Below are positions 6,782 to 12,998 of a stretch of DNA of 27,627 nt, in pieces (within the stretch, counting starts at the first letter, position 1; each line of letters begins with the position of its first letter). Source of the stretch: a virus; the IMG/VR virus record IMGVR_UViG_3300037840_000473, positions 1 to 27,627 of that record; one strand, given 5' to 3'. The notes under the pieces are model-generated. The model saw only the letters and a list, made by a program, of their open reading frames with translations. It was not told where the DNA came from and ran no database searches. The position numbers and the translations under genes were made by a program.

Positions 6782-7126
6782 ATGCGAATCGAATACACGA
6801 TCAGCGGTTACCTAGTGGGGCAAATCTGGATGCCGGCAACCGAGTGTTGGAAAGATGTGAATTACACGTTTGTTCGGCACGAGGAAGATCGCGCTAACCC
6901 CTGGCAGGATGCGCGCGAGGACTTACGCGAGGCCATGTTGCACGTGACGAATGACGGGGATTTCCAATCGTGCGGCGTGTCGCATGGCGTGCTCACCGCG
7001 CGAATTCTCAAGCAAGGCGCCGGGCGCCGCTATGTGCATGAGCATTCTTGGCCGCTCGATCAGTTTCCGAGTGTTTGCGATATGGTGCGGACGGATTGGG
7101 AGGGTCCGGTTTACGATGAGGATTGA
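6782..7126 (+). CDS. Phage protein of unknown function (114 aa)
   Basis: ATG at 6782, preceded by the repeated leader AGCAATGGGAGAGTGA (6765-6780), which supplies GGGAGAG. The protein is soluble and mildly acidic, begins MRIEYTISGYLVGQIWMP, and has two cysteines in its central part. No known family recognised. It forms a single-gene unit between early promoter copy 2 and the terminator at 7144. Confidence 0.7.
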   Translation: MRIEYTISGYLVGQIWMPATECWKDVNYTFVRHEEDRANPWQDAREDLREAMLHVTNDGDFQSCGVSHGVLTARILKQGAGRRYVHEHSWPLDQFPSVCDMVRTDWEGPVYDED

Positions 7127-7143
7127 AGCGCCATGCGCCAGAA

Positions 7144-7170
7144 AGCCCGCCCTAGACGGCGGGTTTTTTG
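7144..7170 (+). terminator. Rightward intrinsic terminator
   Basis: CCCGCC/GGCGGG stem (7146-7151 with 7158-7163), six-base loop, then six T residues. It closes the unit of the gene at 6782 just before early promoter copy 3. Confidence 0.9.
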
Positions 7171-7180
7171 TTGTTGGGGG

Positions 7181-7209
7181 TTGACTTGAGGGATGATAGA
7201 GAGTAAAGA
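7181..7209 (+). promoter_or_regulatory. Early promoter, copy 3
   Basis: TTGACT, 17-bp spacer ending in GATAGAGAG, TAAAGA. It follows the terminator directly and drives the gene at 7240. Confidence 0.8.
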
Positions 7210-7239
7210 TGGTTTGTCTTTAACCGATGGAGGGGTGCT

Positions 7240-7566
7240 ATGGAAGGAATCAGGTTTTACGCGGATGCTGGTGAACAGCGTTCAAAGTCGGCGAGTAAGA
7301 AGCACGTCGCATTTACGCGCGCCAATCTGCGCAAGTGGGCGAATGAGGGCGTGTTGTGCAACTGCATCGCCCTATTCGAAGGATCTGAGCACATGTGCCA
7401 TGACGGCGCGCAGGAAGCACTTGTCGGTTTGACCGATTGCTCTAACGCCGCAGTGTGCAGCTCGGCCGTGTCGCGCGAATATCTGCGCAAGCATTGTGTG
7501 CGAATCGATGAAGCGCTGGCCCGCCGGCTTCATCCACTGTTAGCCGCGCGCCTGGATGCCGAATAG
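7240..7566 (+). CDS. Cysteine-containing phage protein (108 aa)
   Basis: ATG at 7240 after GGAGGGG. The sequence has six Cys and several His scattered through CNCIALFEGSEHMCHDG and CSNAAVCSSA, which may bind a metal. The rest is helical. No family recognised. It is the only gene between early promoter copy 3 and the terminator at 7592. Confidence 0.65.
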   Translation: MEGIRFYADAGEQRSKSASKKHVAFTRANLRKWANEGVLCNCIALFEGSEHMCHDGAQEALVGLTDCSNAAVCSSAVSREYLRKHCVRIDEALARRLHPLLAARLDAE

Positions 7567-7586
7567 ATTGCGTTAAGCGCCGCGCG

Positions 7587-8003
7587 CTAGGGGCCAGCCG
7601 ATTCGCTGGCCTTTTCCCTTTTGGTAAAGCGGTCTCGATTGTAGTGCTTGATATTGCCGCGCGGGTGCAGCGCCTCGTATTGTGCCGCTGCTGCCGATTG
7701 CGCGTGGACTTGCGCTAGGAGTGCCTCAGTCTCAGCTACACGCTTGCGGAATAATTCGTTGAGCCTTTGCCATATCCAATCTGGCGGGCGACGCCTGCCC
7801 CGTCGCCAATGTTTGATTGTCTGATAGCCGACTCGATTGTCAAATAGTGCGCATATATCGCGATGTGTTTTCAGCGGCACGAGTCGCAAGATTGCTTGCT
7901 CAAAAAGTGGGGGTGCGCTCTGATTCGGGAGCGTTTCGCGGTGCTCTTGCGACACGTCCGCTTCGCAGGCTTGCGCTAAATTCTGGGTTCCGTTTTCCGA
8001 CAT
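7587..8003 (-). CDS. Repressor-like helix-turn-helix protein (138 aa)
   Basis: ATG at 8003 with GGAG eight bases upstream. The central part, residues about 33-80, reads FEQAILRLVPLKTHRDICALFD then YQTIKHWRRGRRRPPDWIWQRL: an HTH in which the second half resembles the recognition helix and basic tail of Cro/YdaS-type regulators. The C-terminal third is helical with a coiled-coil-like stretch (RVAETEALLAQVHAQ) suited to dimer formation. It faces the early genes and lies beside a region rich in inverted repeats, as expected for a control gene. Target and effector unknown. Confidence 0.65.
   Translation of the reverse strand: MSENGTQNLAQACEADVSQEHRETLPNQSAPPLFEQAILRLVPLKTHRDICALFDNRVGYQTIKHWRRGRRRPPDWIWQRLNELFRKRVAETEALLAQVHAQSAAAAQYEALHPRGNIKHYNRDRFTKREKASESAGP
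7592..7620 (+). terminator. Rightward intrinsic terminator inside the end of the opposing gene
   Basis: GGCCAGC/GCTGGCC stem (7592-7598 with 7605-7611), six-base loop, then TTTTCCCTTTT. It ends the early rightward unit and lies within the last codons of the convergent HTH gene. Confidence 0.8.
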
Positions 8004-8018
8004 AGATCGCTCCGAGCT

Positions 8019-8066
8019 GGTCGAGAGGCTATTACCGCCAGGCGCGTGCCTTGTACCCTCTCGACC
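8019..8066 (-). promoter_or_regulatory. Long hairpin in the leader of the repressor-like gene
   Basis: Perfect 10-bp arms GGTCGAGAGG and CCTCTCGACC separated by 28 bases, only about 16 bases upstream of the start codon and close to its ribosome site. In the minus-strand message it would form a stable stem just before the GGAG site and could control translation or protect the message. Confidence 0.6.
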
Positions 8067-8111
8067 CGCTATCGCTTTGAAGCGCCAATCTATTCGATTC
8101 GATGGCGTGGG

Positions 8112-8147
8112 ATTACAGTCCTACTTACATCGTTACAACACTGTAAT
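8112..8147. promoter_or_regulatory. Operator-like inverted repeat ATTACAGT...ACTGTAAT
   Basis: Perfect 8-bp arms 20 bases apart (two helical turns plus, centre to centre about 28 bases). Inside the repeat, minus-strand TTGTAA with TAATCC at 17 bp may be the promoter of the repressor-like gene. A site for its own product is plausible. Confidence 0.45.
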
Positions 8148-8413
8148 TAACCGTTGATATTGCTAGATAATTTTAGGGAAGCATTGTTGACCTATCCTAC
8201 CCTTGCTATAGATCGTGCTCATATATGCGTCGTTCTGCCGCACCTCTCGGCCGAGCGCCAGGCGGTTAGCCGGCGGTATCCAGGTAGGTCAACCGGCCCG
8301 TGTCGCGCGCCGCGCGCACACCCGTCGGACCACAACGCTAGAGAGAATTGGGTAGCGCAACCTTCTCCCGCCGCCCAAAAAATAATTTTTTCAAACTCCG
8401 TGCCCGTAGTCGT

Positions 8414-8441
8414 TTGTATTACACAAAAAGTGTGCTACGCT
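8414..8441 (+). promoter_or_regulatory. Promoter with leaderless layout before the gene at 8448
   Basis: TTGTAT, 16-bp spacer, TACGCT, with the predicted start at about 8448, the first base of the ATG. The spacer contains ACAC-AAAAA-GTGT, a short dyad that may be a binding site. No ribosome site precedes the ATG. Confidence 0.5.
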
Positions 8442-8447
8442 CGGCGC

Positions 8448-8717
8448 ATGCTGATTGACTCCATCCGTTTTCACGCTGCATCCGAGCGCCTAGCGCGACG
8501 CGCATTGCGCTTGAAAGTATCCCGCGATAAATTGGACATTCGAGACTCGAAAGAATTCGACGCGGTGTTGCGCCGAGCGATGCTGCCGCGCGCTTGGGTA
8601 AAAATGGCAAAGCGCTTGTGGGATCGCGGGCACATGATCATCGACAACGAGGCGCGCGAGGTTGCGCGCCGGGAGAATTTCGAGAATTTCTCTAGCTTCC
8701 CAGGAAAACCAAAATGA
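8448..8717 (+). CDS. Small basic phage protein (89 aa)
   Basis: Starts at the ATG at 8448, chosen because the upstream in-frame codons cover a promoter. The protein begins MLIDSIRFHAASERLARRAL, is helical and strongly basic, and contains DSKEFDAVLRRAMLPRAWVKMAKRLWDRG. No family recognised. First gene of a three-gene unit with ATGA overlaps. Confidence 0.6.
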   Translation: MLIDSIRFHAASERLARRALRLKVSRDKLDIRDSKEFDAVLRRAMLPRAWVKMAKRLWDRGHMIIDNEAREVARRENFENFSSFPGKPK

Positions 8718-8914
8718 TCTACCTAGCAATCTTCCTTTTCTTTTTCTTCATTGGCGCCTGCGTGGCCGTCGATCGCTACAACACGCCGCGCATCCACAAA
8801 CCTCCACCCGCCAAAGGCGGGCAAGACCGCCCCTTCACCTCCGACGAACTGGCCCAACTCGGCATCAAGCTCGCGGAGCCGACCCGCTACGATATCGAGA
8901 CGTTCATTAGATGA
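8714..8914 (+). CDS. Small membrane-anchored protein (66 aa)
   Basis: ATG at 8714 overlaps the preceding TGA (ATGA) and follows AGGAAAA. An N-terminal hydrophobic stretch (LAIFLFFFFIGACVAV) acts as a signal anchor; the remaining 45 residues are proline-rich and polar (RIHKPPPAKGGQDRP). The tail could lie in the periplasm or cytoplasm. It might belong to a lysis or exclusion function, but nothing specific shows this. Confidence 0.65.
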   Translation: MIYLAIFLFFFFIGACVAVDRYNTPRIHKPPPAKGGQDRPFTSDELAQLGIKLAEPTRYDIETFIR

Positions 8915-9093
8915 AAGCCTTCTTTCTTGTTTTTTCTGTCTTGGTGGGCCTCGTCATATTTTTCATGTACGTGCACAGCGTGCCGCGGCAGCTCACGCTG
9001 ACGCACCAAGTCCTAGCAGGAGTCGTTATCCTGCTTGTTGTCTTCTGGTTCACGGCAGAGATGGTGCGAGGCGGTGGAGATCCGAATAAATAA
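8911..9093 (+). CDS. Two-span small membrane protein (60 aa)
   Basis: ATG at 8911 overlaps the preceding TGA. Two hydrophobic helices (about residues 3-22 and 33-51) with a short polar loop HSVPRQLTLTHQ. This topology and size are compatible with a class II holin, but no endolysin gene is in the window, so holin is only one option. Confidence 0.6.
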   Translation: MKAFFLVFSVLVGLVIFFMYVHSVPRQLTLTHQVLAGVVILLVVFWFTAEMVRGGGDPNK

Positions 9094-9100
9094 TTCCCGC

Positions 9101-9129
9101 TTGACAACCACTACATTGTAGTCCATCCT
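9101..9129 (+). promoter_or_regulatory. Promoter with ACTACA-T-TGTAGT palindrome
   Basis: TTGACA at 9101-9106, with CATCCT at 17-bp spacing (3 of 6). Between them is the perfect 13-base palindrome ACTACA-T-TGTAGT (9110-9122), well placed for a repressor. The 9-mer ACTACATTG recurs at 14033-14041 near the serine recombinase. The promoter would read the permuted tRNA and the operon beyond. Confidence 0.45.
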
Positions 9130-9180
9130 CCATCCGCTGCTCCCTCGAACTCGCCCCCATGCAACGTCGGGACGGGCAGC

Positions 9181-9228
9181 AGGCCGGGCGGGTCACATGC
9201 CCTCCCTCAAACGCCCCTCGCCCGGCCT
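9181..9228 (+). other. Long hairpin upstream of the permuted tRNA
   Basis: Perfect 10-bp arms AGGCCGGGCG and CGCCCGGCCT separated by 28 bases. The geometry (10-bp arms, 28-base loop) is the same as at 8019-8066, with different sequence. It is followed by TTCATT, too poor in T for a clear terminator. Confidence 0.55.
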
Positions 9229-9288
9229 TCATTCACCAGTTAGTCGATGCACGGAGATAAAAACCGCAGAGACGCGCACACCTACCCA

Positions 9289-9366
9289 TCTCAGGGTCTT
9301 TGGTTCGAATCCAAAATTCCCCGCCTTATGGGGAATTAGCTCAGTGGTAGAGCATGAGATTTCACA
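9289..9366 (+). tRNA. Circularly permuted tRNA (3' half precedes 5' half)
   Basis: The 3' half comes first: TCTCA (anticodon-stem 3' strand, 9289-9293), GGGTC variable loop, T-arm TTTGG-TTCGAAT-CCAAA (9299-9315), acceptor ATTCCCC (9316-9322), G73, then CC but no encoded A. After six bases (9324-9329) the 5' half begins: acceptor GGGGAAT (9330-9336), T8, A9, D-arm GCTC-AGTGGTA-GAGC (9339-9353), A26, TGAGA (9355-9359), then TTTCACA. GGGGAAT pairs perfectly with ATTCCCC and TGAGA with TCTCA, so two separate stems are made only by joining the halves. The break lies in the anticodon loop. If the loop is TTTCACA, the anticodon is UCA, which would read UGA, but C37 is unusual, so the identity is open. 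No second half-tRNA that would restore a normal order was found on either side. Confidence 0.75.
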
Positions 9367-9552
9367 GCCATTTGTATGGCACCAAACTCAAGGCTCAAGC
9401 CGTAAGGTTCACGGTTGCAAGGCTTAATGAGAGCAAGGTTGTCAGTGGTAAGGGTAAAGGATGCGACCGAAATGACCTCGGATCAGTTTAGTTGTTCGTC
9501 AAAGCGGAGCTTCCGAGGCTTCCTGTGCAGGTGACTTTTAAGGAGAACGGAA
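9367..9552 (+). other. Structured non-coding tail after the permuted tRNA
   Basis: No gene; several hairpins follow one another: GCCAT-TTGT-ATGGC (9368-9381), AGCCGT/ACGGTT around AAGGTTC (about 9398-9416), and CTCA...TGAG enclosing that hairpin (about 9387-9431). The segment ends at the AAGGAG site of the gene at 9553. It may be part of the tRNA precursor or a leader controlling the operon. Confidence 0.4.
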
Positions 9553-10065
9553 ATGAAGTTGATCGAAGCGATGAAGCGCGTAAAGTCGAACAAGGAAAAG
9601 ATCGCTGATCTTGCGGCGAAGATCGCGCAGTTCTGCGCGCACCTGAATTTCGAGACGCCGACGTATGGTGACAGCACGCGCGCCAAGATCAGCGAGTGGC
9701 TTCAGTCCTGCACGGACTTGACGCAGGAGAACATCCGGCTGCTGTGTGCGATCCAGAAGACCAACATTGCAACGATGGTCTCGATTACGCTCGGAGAAAA
9801 GAGCGTTACGAAACCAATCGCCGAGTGGATCTGGCGTCGCCGCGAGTATGCAGCGCTCGATCTGAAAACGTGGTCGATGTTGTCCGACCGCGGCCTGAAG
9901 GAAGGCACCGGTACGAATTCGTCGGGCACGCCGGTCGAGGTGAAACTGATTCGTAACTTCGACCCGGTGCAGCGCGACAAGCAGGTGGCGATGTTCAAGT
10001 CCGAGCCGCACGAGATCGACGCTGCGTTGGAGGTGGTGAACGCGGTGACCGACTTGGTTGAGTGA
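9553..10065 (+). CDS. Helical phage protein, possibly DIP1984/septicolysin-like (170 aa)
   Basis: ATG at 9553 after AAGGAG. The N-terminal MKLIEAMKRVKSNKEKIADL and the middle segment NIRLLCAIQKTNIATMV followed by an R-rich helix resemble the DIP1984-type family (KLxEAL... INxTN), but the match is loose. It is helical, with a coiled-coil-like first 30 residues. It is the first gene of the long rightward operon, sharing one base with the next start. Role unknown. Confidence 0.6.
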   Translation: MKLIEAMKRVKSNKEKIADLAAKIAQFCAHLNFETPTYGDSTRAKISEWLQSCTDLTQENIRLLCAIQKTNIATMVSITLGEKSVTKPIAEWIWRRREYAALDLKTWSMLSDRGLKEGTGTNSSGTPVEVKLIRNFDPVQRDKQVAMFKSEPHEIDAALEVVNAVTDLVE

Positions 10066-10229
10066 TGTCAACCTACCCATACCCGACTTCGCTTCGACTA
10101 CCCGTCGATCTCAAGAAATTCCTCGTGCGCAAGGCGGCCGAGGAAGACCGGAAGCTCGCGCAGATGATCGTCCACATCCTGGAAGAATATCGGACCGCGG
10201 CGACGCGCAAAGTGAAGGTGGAACAGTGA
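10065..10229 (+). CDS. Ribbon-helix-helix (Arc/CopG-like) regulator, 54 aa
   Basis: ATG at 10065 shares its A with the preceding TGA; the TGA at 10227-10229 overlaps the next GTG start. The product has a strand segment TSLRLPVDLKKFL followed by two helices (RKAAEEDRKLAQM, IVHILEEYR), the pattern of Arc-type ribbon-helix-helix proteins that bind operators as dimers. A likely autoregulator of the glycan operon; the ACTACA palindrome at 9110 is a candidate target by position only. Overlaps on both sides support it being a true gene. Confidence 0.75.
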   Translation: MSTYPYPTSLRLPVDLKKFLVRKAAEEDRKLAQMIVHILEEYRTAATRKVKVEQ

Positions 10230-11224
10230 AGACGGCGCTGGTGACAACAACGATTCATGTGCCCAAGGTGCTAGAGCTTTACCGCGCCCACGATCCCGAC
10301 GTGATGTTCTTCGTAGCCGGCGATCTCAAGACGCCGGATGAGACGAAGGATTACTGTGAGTCGTTGCCTAATTGCGTTTATCTGGACCATAGGAATAGTA
10401 ATTCGAGACATTCGATTCTGATCGGGCTTAACACTGATAGTCGCCGCAACATTGCGCTGCTGGAAGCGATGAAGTGGAAGCCGGATATTATCATCTCGGT
10501 TGACGACGATATGCTGCCCGCGACCGAGCCAAGTTGCTTTTTCTGGCACTTCGATCAGCACTTCAGCGACCAATGGCACGGCATCCAGGTCGGTAACGCG
10601 GGTAAGTGGTTCAATCACGGCGCTATGACTGTGCCGCCGATTTTTGCTCGCGGCCTACCTTACGATCAACAAGATTGCTGTGATATCGATTTTGTGACCG
10701 ACGCTCAGATCGGTGCGGTGCAGGGCACGATTCTTGGCGTGCCTGATGGTGACGCGACTTACGCTATTGCAGTGGGGCATCCTATCACCGGTGTATCCGA
10801 GATTTTGCGAACCGGCTTCGTGGCGCATCTCAAGGCGAACGCAGTTTTCAATTCGCAGATCACAGCCTTCAAAGCCGAACTCGCACCAGCTTTCGCCCAG
10901 TTCTACTTCGCGCAAGGCAGAAACACCGATATTCAAGCATCGCTCCTGATGCGCAGGATCATGCGTGAGCGCAATCTGTACACGCTGTACGGTTTGCCGT
11001 GCGGTTACCACGCCCGCGCCCCGCGCCCCCTCCTGAAAGACTTGCAAGCCGAGCGCTACGGCGTGGACAACATCGCGGCCTACGCGGACTACCTCAACCG
11101 CGCACCGTTGCCCAAGGACATCTCGGTGACCGAGCAGTGCCGCATCCTCGCCCAAGGCTGGAACGGCCCCGAGTTGGAGGCAGCGATGGCGTGGTATGAG
11201 GATTGCGAACAGGTGCTGAAATGA
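10226..11224 (+). CDS. STELLO-like glycosyltransferase (332 aa)
   Basis: GTG at 10226 overlaps the stop of the RHH gene (GTGA). The N-terminal MKTALVTTTIHVP strand, FFVAGDLKTPDET (residues 28-40), RRNIALLEAM and IIISVDDDM (D93-D95) are the signature of the STELLO/DUF288 group of GT-A transferases, where the DDD binds metal and nucleotide sugar. The remaining 230 residues hold the acceptor side. It presumably transfers a sugar to a glycan in the cytoplasm; sugar and acceptor are unknown. It stands among an epimerase, two further transferase-like genes and a methyltransferase, which supports a glycan pathway. Confidence 0.8.
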   Translation: MKTALVTTTIHVPKVLELYRAHDPDVMFFVAGDLKTPDETKDYCESLPNCVYLDHRNSNSRHSILIGLNTDSRRNIALLEAMKWKPDIIISVDDDMLPATEPSCFFWHFDQHFSDQWHGIQVGNAGKWFNHGAMTVPPIFARGLPYDQQDCCDIDFVTDAQIGAVQGTILGVPDGDATYAIAVGHPITGVSEILRTGFVAHLKANAVFNSQITAFKAELAPAFAQFYFAQGRNTDIQASLLMRRIMRERNLYTLYGLPCGYHARAPRPLLKDLQAERYGVDNIAAYADYLNRAPLPKDISVTEQCRILAQGWNGPELEAAMAWYEDCEQVLK

Positions 11225-11460
11225 CCGAGATCATGCTGAAAGAAATTCCAGTTCAGATTTTATCGCTCGGTGCAAGTGATGTGTTGGTGCTGCGCTGTCC
11301 GCCCGATTGGACTGATGAGCAGCGCTATTACGCGCAACTGCCGGTACGCGAAGCATTTGACGCTGCTGGGAAGAATAATTCGATCTGTGTGATCGGAAAA
11401 GATATCGACCTCGCTACGGTCACCAACATCGTGAAGGCGCATGAGGCAAACCGCAAATGA
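11221..11460 (+). CDS. Small protein of unknown function (79 aa)
   Basis: ATG at 11221 overlaps the preceding TGA and its own TGA overlaps the next ATG. The sequence suggests an alpha/beta fold: strand VQILSLGASDVLVLRCP, a helix AQLPVREAFDAAG and strand NSICVIGKDID. The same general pattern occurs in small phage proteins next to glycosyltransferases, but I cannot name a family. Confidence 0.65.
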   Translation: MTEIMLKEIPVQILSLGASDVLVLRCPPDWTDEQRYYAQLPVREAFDAAGKNNSICVIGKDIDLATVTNIVKAHEANRK

Positions 11461-12779
11461 ACCGTGTAGCGATAGCCTTCAGCACCTGCGATCGCGTCGA
11501 ACTGTCCCGCCAGTCGATCGAGCCGCTTTTGCAATCGGACAAGTTTGACTTGTACGCAATCGATGGCAGCAAGACGCCCGAGGGAAAGAAGCTCGCAGAG
11601 ACTTGGTACGGACAGCAGGTTAAATTTGAGGTGCGCCGGGATGTAACCGGCGGTTCGGGAGCAGCGATCGTCTATGCACTTTCACACTTACTGGAAGCGC
11701 CGTGTTACGGTCATCCGCCTAACAAGAGTTTGAATCCTGGTTGGTACGACTACATCGGTCTCGTCGAGAATGACGTAGTGCTTCCGCATGATTGGTTCGC
11801 AAAAACTATGGCTTTGTTTGAACAAGGCGAAGCTGATGGTTTGAAGGTTGGTTGTGTATCAACTCGCTGCTACGAAGATAGAATTTTATTTTCGCGCGAC
11901 GGTTATGCGGTTATGCACAATCTTGGCGCGGGGCAAATTATTTTTACGCGAGAGGCAGCCGAATTGATCCTTTGCGAGTATCGCGTGCAATGGACGACAG
12001 AAAACCGCAAAGCATTCTCGCTGGTAGCTGGTATCGATATCGGCTCGTACTGGGCTTTCAAGGGCATGGAGCATTTTCTTGTTGCCGACTTTCGCTGGGA
12101 TGCTCTGCTAGCGCAACATGGCCTTGCATCTTTGGCTCTCACGCCGTCACCAGTGCAGATGATCGGCCAAGTCCCACCCCTTAAGGAACAAGGGCTACGG
12201 ATTGTTACCGACCCATTTCATCCGCTAGTTGCTCGCGATTTACCTGATCGATATTTTAAAACCTACCGCGACAACCTCCACAACATCCGCCTGGGCAATT
12301 GGAAACTTCCCGACACCCTGTTCCACCGCGACTCTAACGGCGGCTACACCATCTTCGCCCATCAGATCGGCGCCATCGGCGGGCATTATCAAGGTAAATG
12401 GAAGCTGAAAGATGCCCCCGGCTTCGGCCCGTTCGGCTGGATCGCCGACAGTGAGCAGGAGGACTTCGATCCAAGAATTTTCATCCCCATCGCCGGCCCG
12501 TGCGAGGTGATGGTCTCGGGCGGTTCGGTTGGCGGCCAGATCGAGATTGTGGACGAGCAATCGGGCTTCAACGCGCGTCCGATCTTGCCCACCGAGAGCG
12601 GTGCCGGCACCATTGTTTCCATCAACCTGCCGGGTAACGTCGCCTACCGCACTATCCGCATCAACATGATGACGCCAGGCTGCGTATTTTATGGAATCAG
12701 AACTCACAACGAGCAGCCGCGAGTCACCAATTGGAAATTCGACTGGAATACTTTGCCGCATGGGAGGGTGGAGTTGTGA
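11457..12779 (+). CDS. GT-A glycosyltransferase-like protein with C-terminal beta domain (440 aa)
   Basis: ATG at 11457 (ATGA overlap). Residues 1-260 look like a GT2/GT-A transferase: VAIAFSTCDRVELSRQSIEPL, DLYAIDGS, and DYIGLVENDVVLPHDWF, where END (104-106) takes the place of the DXD metal site. After a link region, residues about 290-440 are glycine- and strand-rich (PCEVMVSGGSVGGQIEIVDEQSG) and may form a beta-sandwich that binds glycan or another protein. It likely extends or decorates the same glycan as the STELLO-like enzyme. The second domain is unassigned. Confidence 0.75.
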   Translation: MNRVAIAFSTCDRVELSRQSIEPLLQSDKFDLYAIDGSKTPEGKKLAETWYGQQVKFEVRRDVTGGSGAAIVYALSHLLEAPCYGHPPNKSLNPGWYDYIGLVENDVVLPHDWFAKTMALFEQGEADGLKVGCVSTRCYEDRILFSRDGYAVMHNLGAGQIIFTREAAELILCEYRVQWTTENRKAFSLVAGIDIGSYWAFKGMEHFLVADFRWDALLAQHGLASLALTPSPVQMIGQVPPLKEQGLRIVTDPFHPLVARDLPDRYFKTYRDNLHNIRLGNWKLPDTLFHRDSNGGYTIFAHQIGAIGGHYQGKWKLKDAPGFGPFGWIADSEQEDFDPRIFIPIAGPCEVMVSGGSVGGQIEIVDEQSGFNARPILPTESGAGTIVSINLPGNVAYRTIRINMMTPGCVFYGIRTHNEQPRVTNWKFDWNTLPHGRVEL

Positions 12780-12997
12780 CCGAGGCGGTGAATCATCCTG
12801 CTCATTACGGCGGCGCCGGCAATCCTTACGAGGCCATCAAGGTCATCGAAGCATGGGGCTTGGGCTTCTGTCTCGGCAATACTGTTAAATACATTTCGCG
12901 CGCTGGAAAGAAAGGCGACGCTATCGAGGATTTGGAGAAGGCCCGTTGGTATTTGGATCACGAGATTTCCACTCTGCGACAAAAGCGTGAGGGATAA
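12776..12997 (+). CDS. DUF3310 protein (73 aa)
   Basis: GTG at 12776 overlaps the previous TGA (GTGA) and follows GGGAGGGTGGA. VNHPAHYGG (H7, H10, Y11), EAIKVIEAW, GNTVKYISRAGKKGD and DLEKARWYLDHEI are the diagnostic segments of DUF3310, common in phages and sometimes annotated as nucleotide kinase-like. Its biochemical role is not settled. Here it sits inside a glycan operon instead of its usual place with replication genes. Confidence 0.9.
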   Translation: MTEAVNHPAHYGGAGNPYEAIKVIEAWGLGFCLGNTVKYISRAGKKGDAIEDLEKARWYLDHEISTLRQKREG

Positions 12998-12998
12998 A

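Larger units (their letters stand above)
8004..8447. other. 444-base non-coding regulatory region
   Basis: No convincing gene lies here; the frame open from 8154 runs into the gene at 8448 but has no ribosome site and an unlikely composition. The region contains the structured leader of the leftward HTH gene (8019-8066), an 8-bp inverted repeat (8112-8147), a possible rightward extended -10 promoter (TTGTTG, 17 bp, TGC then TATAGA at 8207-8212), GC-palindromic sequence near 8300-8325 and the promoter at 8414. Confidence 0.6.

Noticed and set aside
8154-8447. Extension of the gene at 8448 back to a TTG at 8154
   Set aside because: No ribosome site; the stretch carries promoters and dyads and the translation is of low-quality composition.
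8911-9093. Holin
   Set aside because: Two membrane spans and size fit, but no endolysin or spanin is seen, so it is listed only as a membrane protein.
9289-9480. Permuted two-piece tmRNA
   Set aside because: The gene order would fit, but a complete D-stem and anticodon stem are present and no tag reading frame ending in a hydrophobic Ala-rich tail was found.
9255-9480. Group I intron pieces around the tRNA halves (GCAGAGAC upstream; CAAGGC and AAGGGTAAAGG downstream)
   Set aside because: The short motifs resemble intron core elements but are not in the order a normal or permuted intron needs, and no terminal G precedes the 3' tRNA half. A model search would be decisive.
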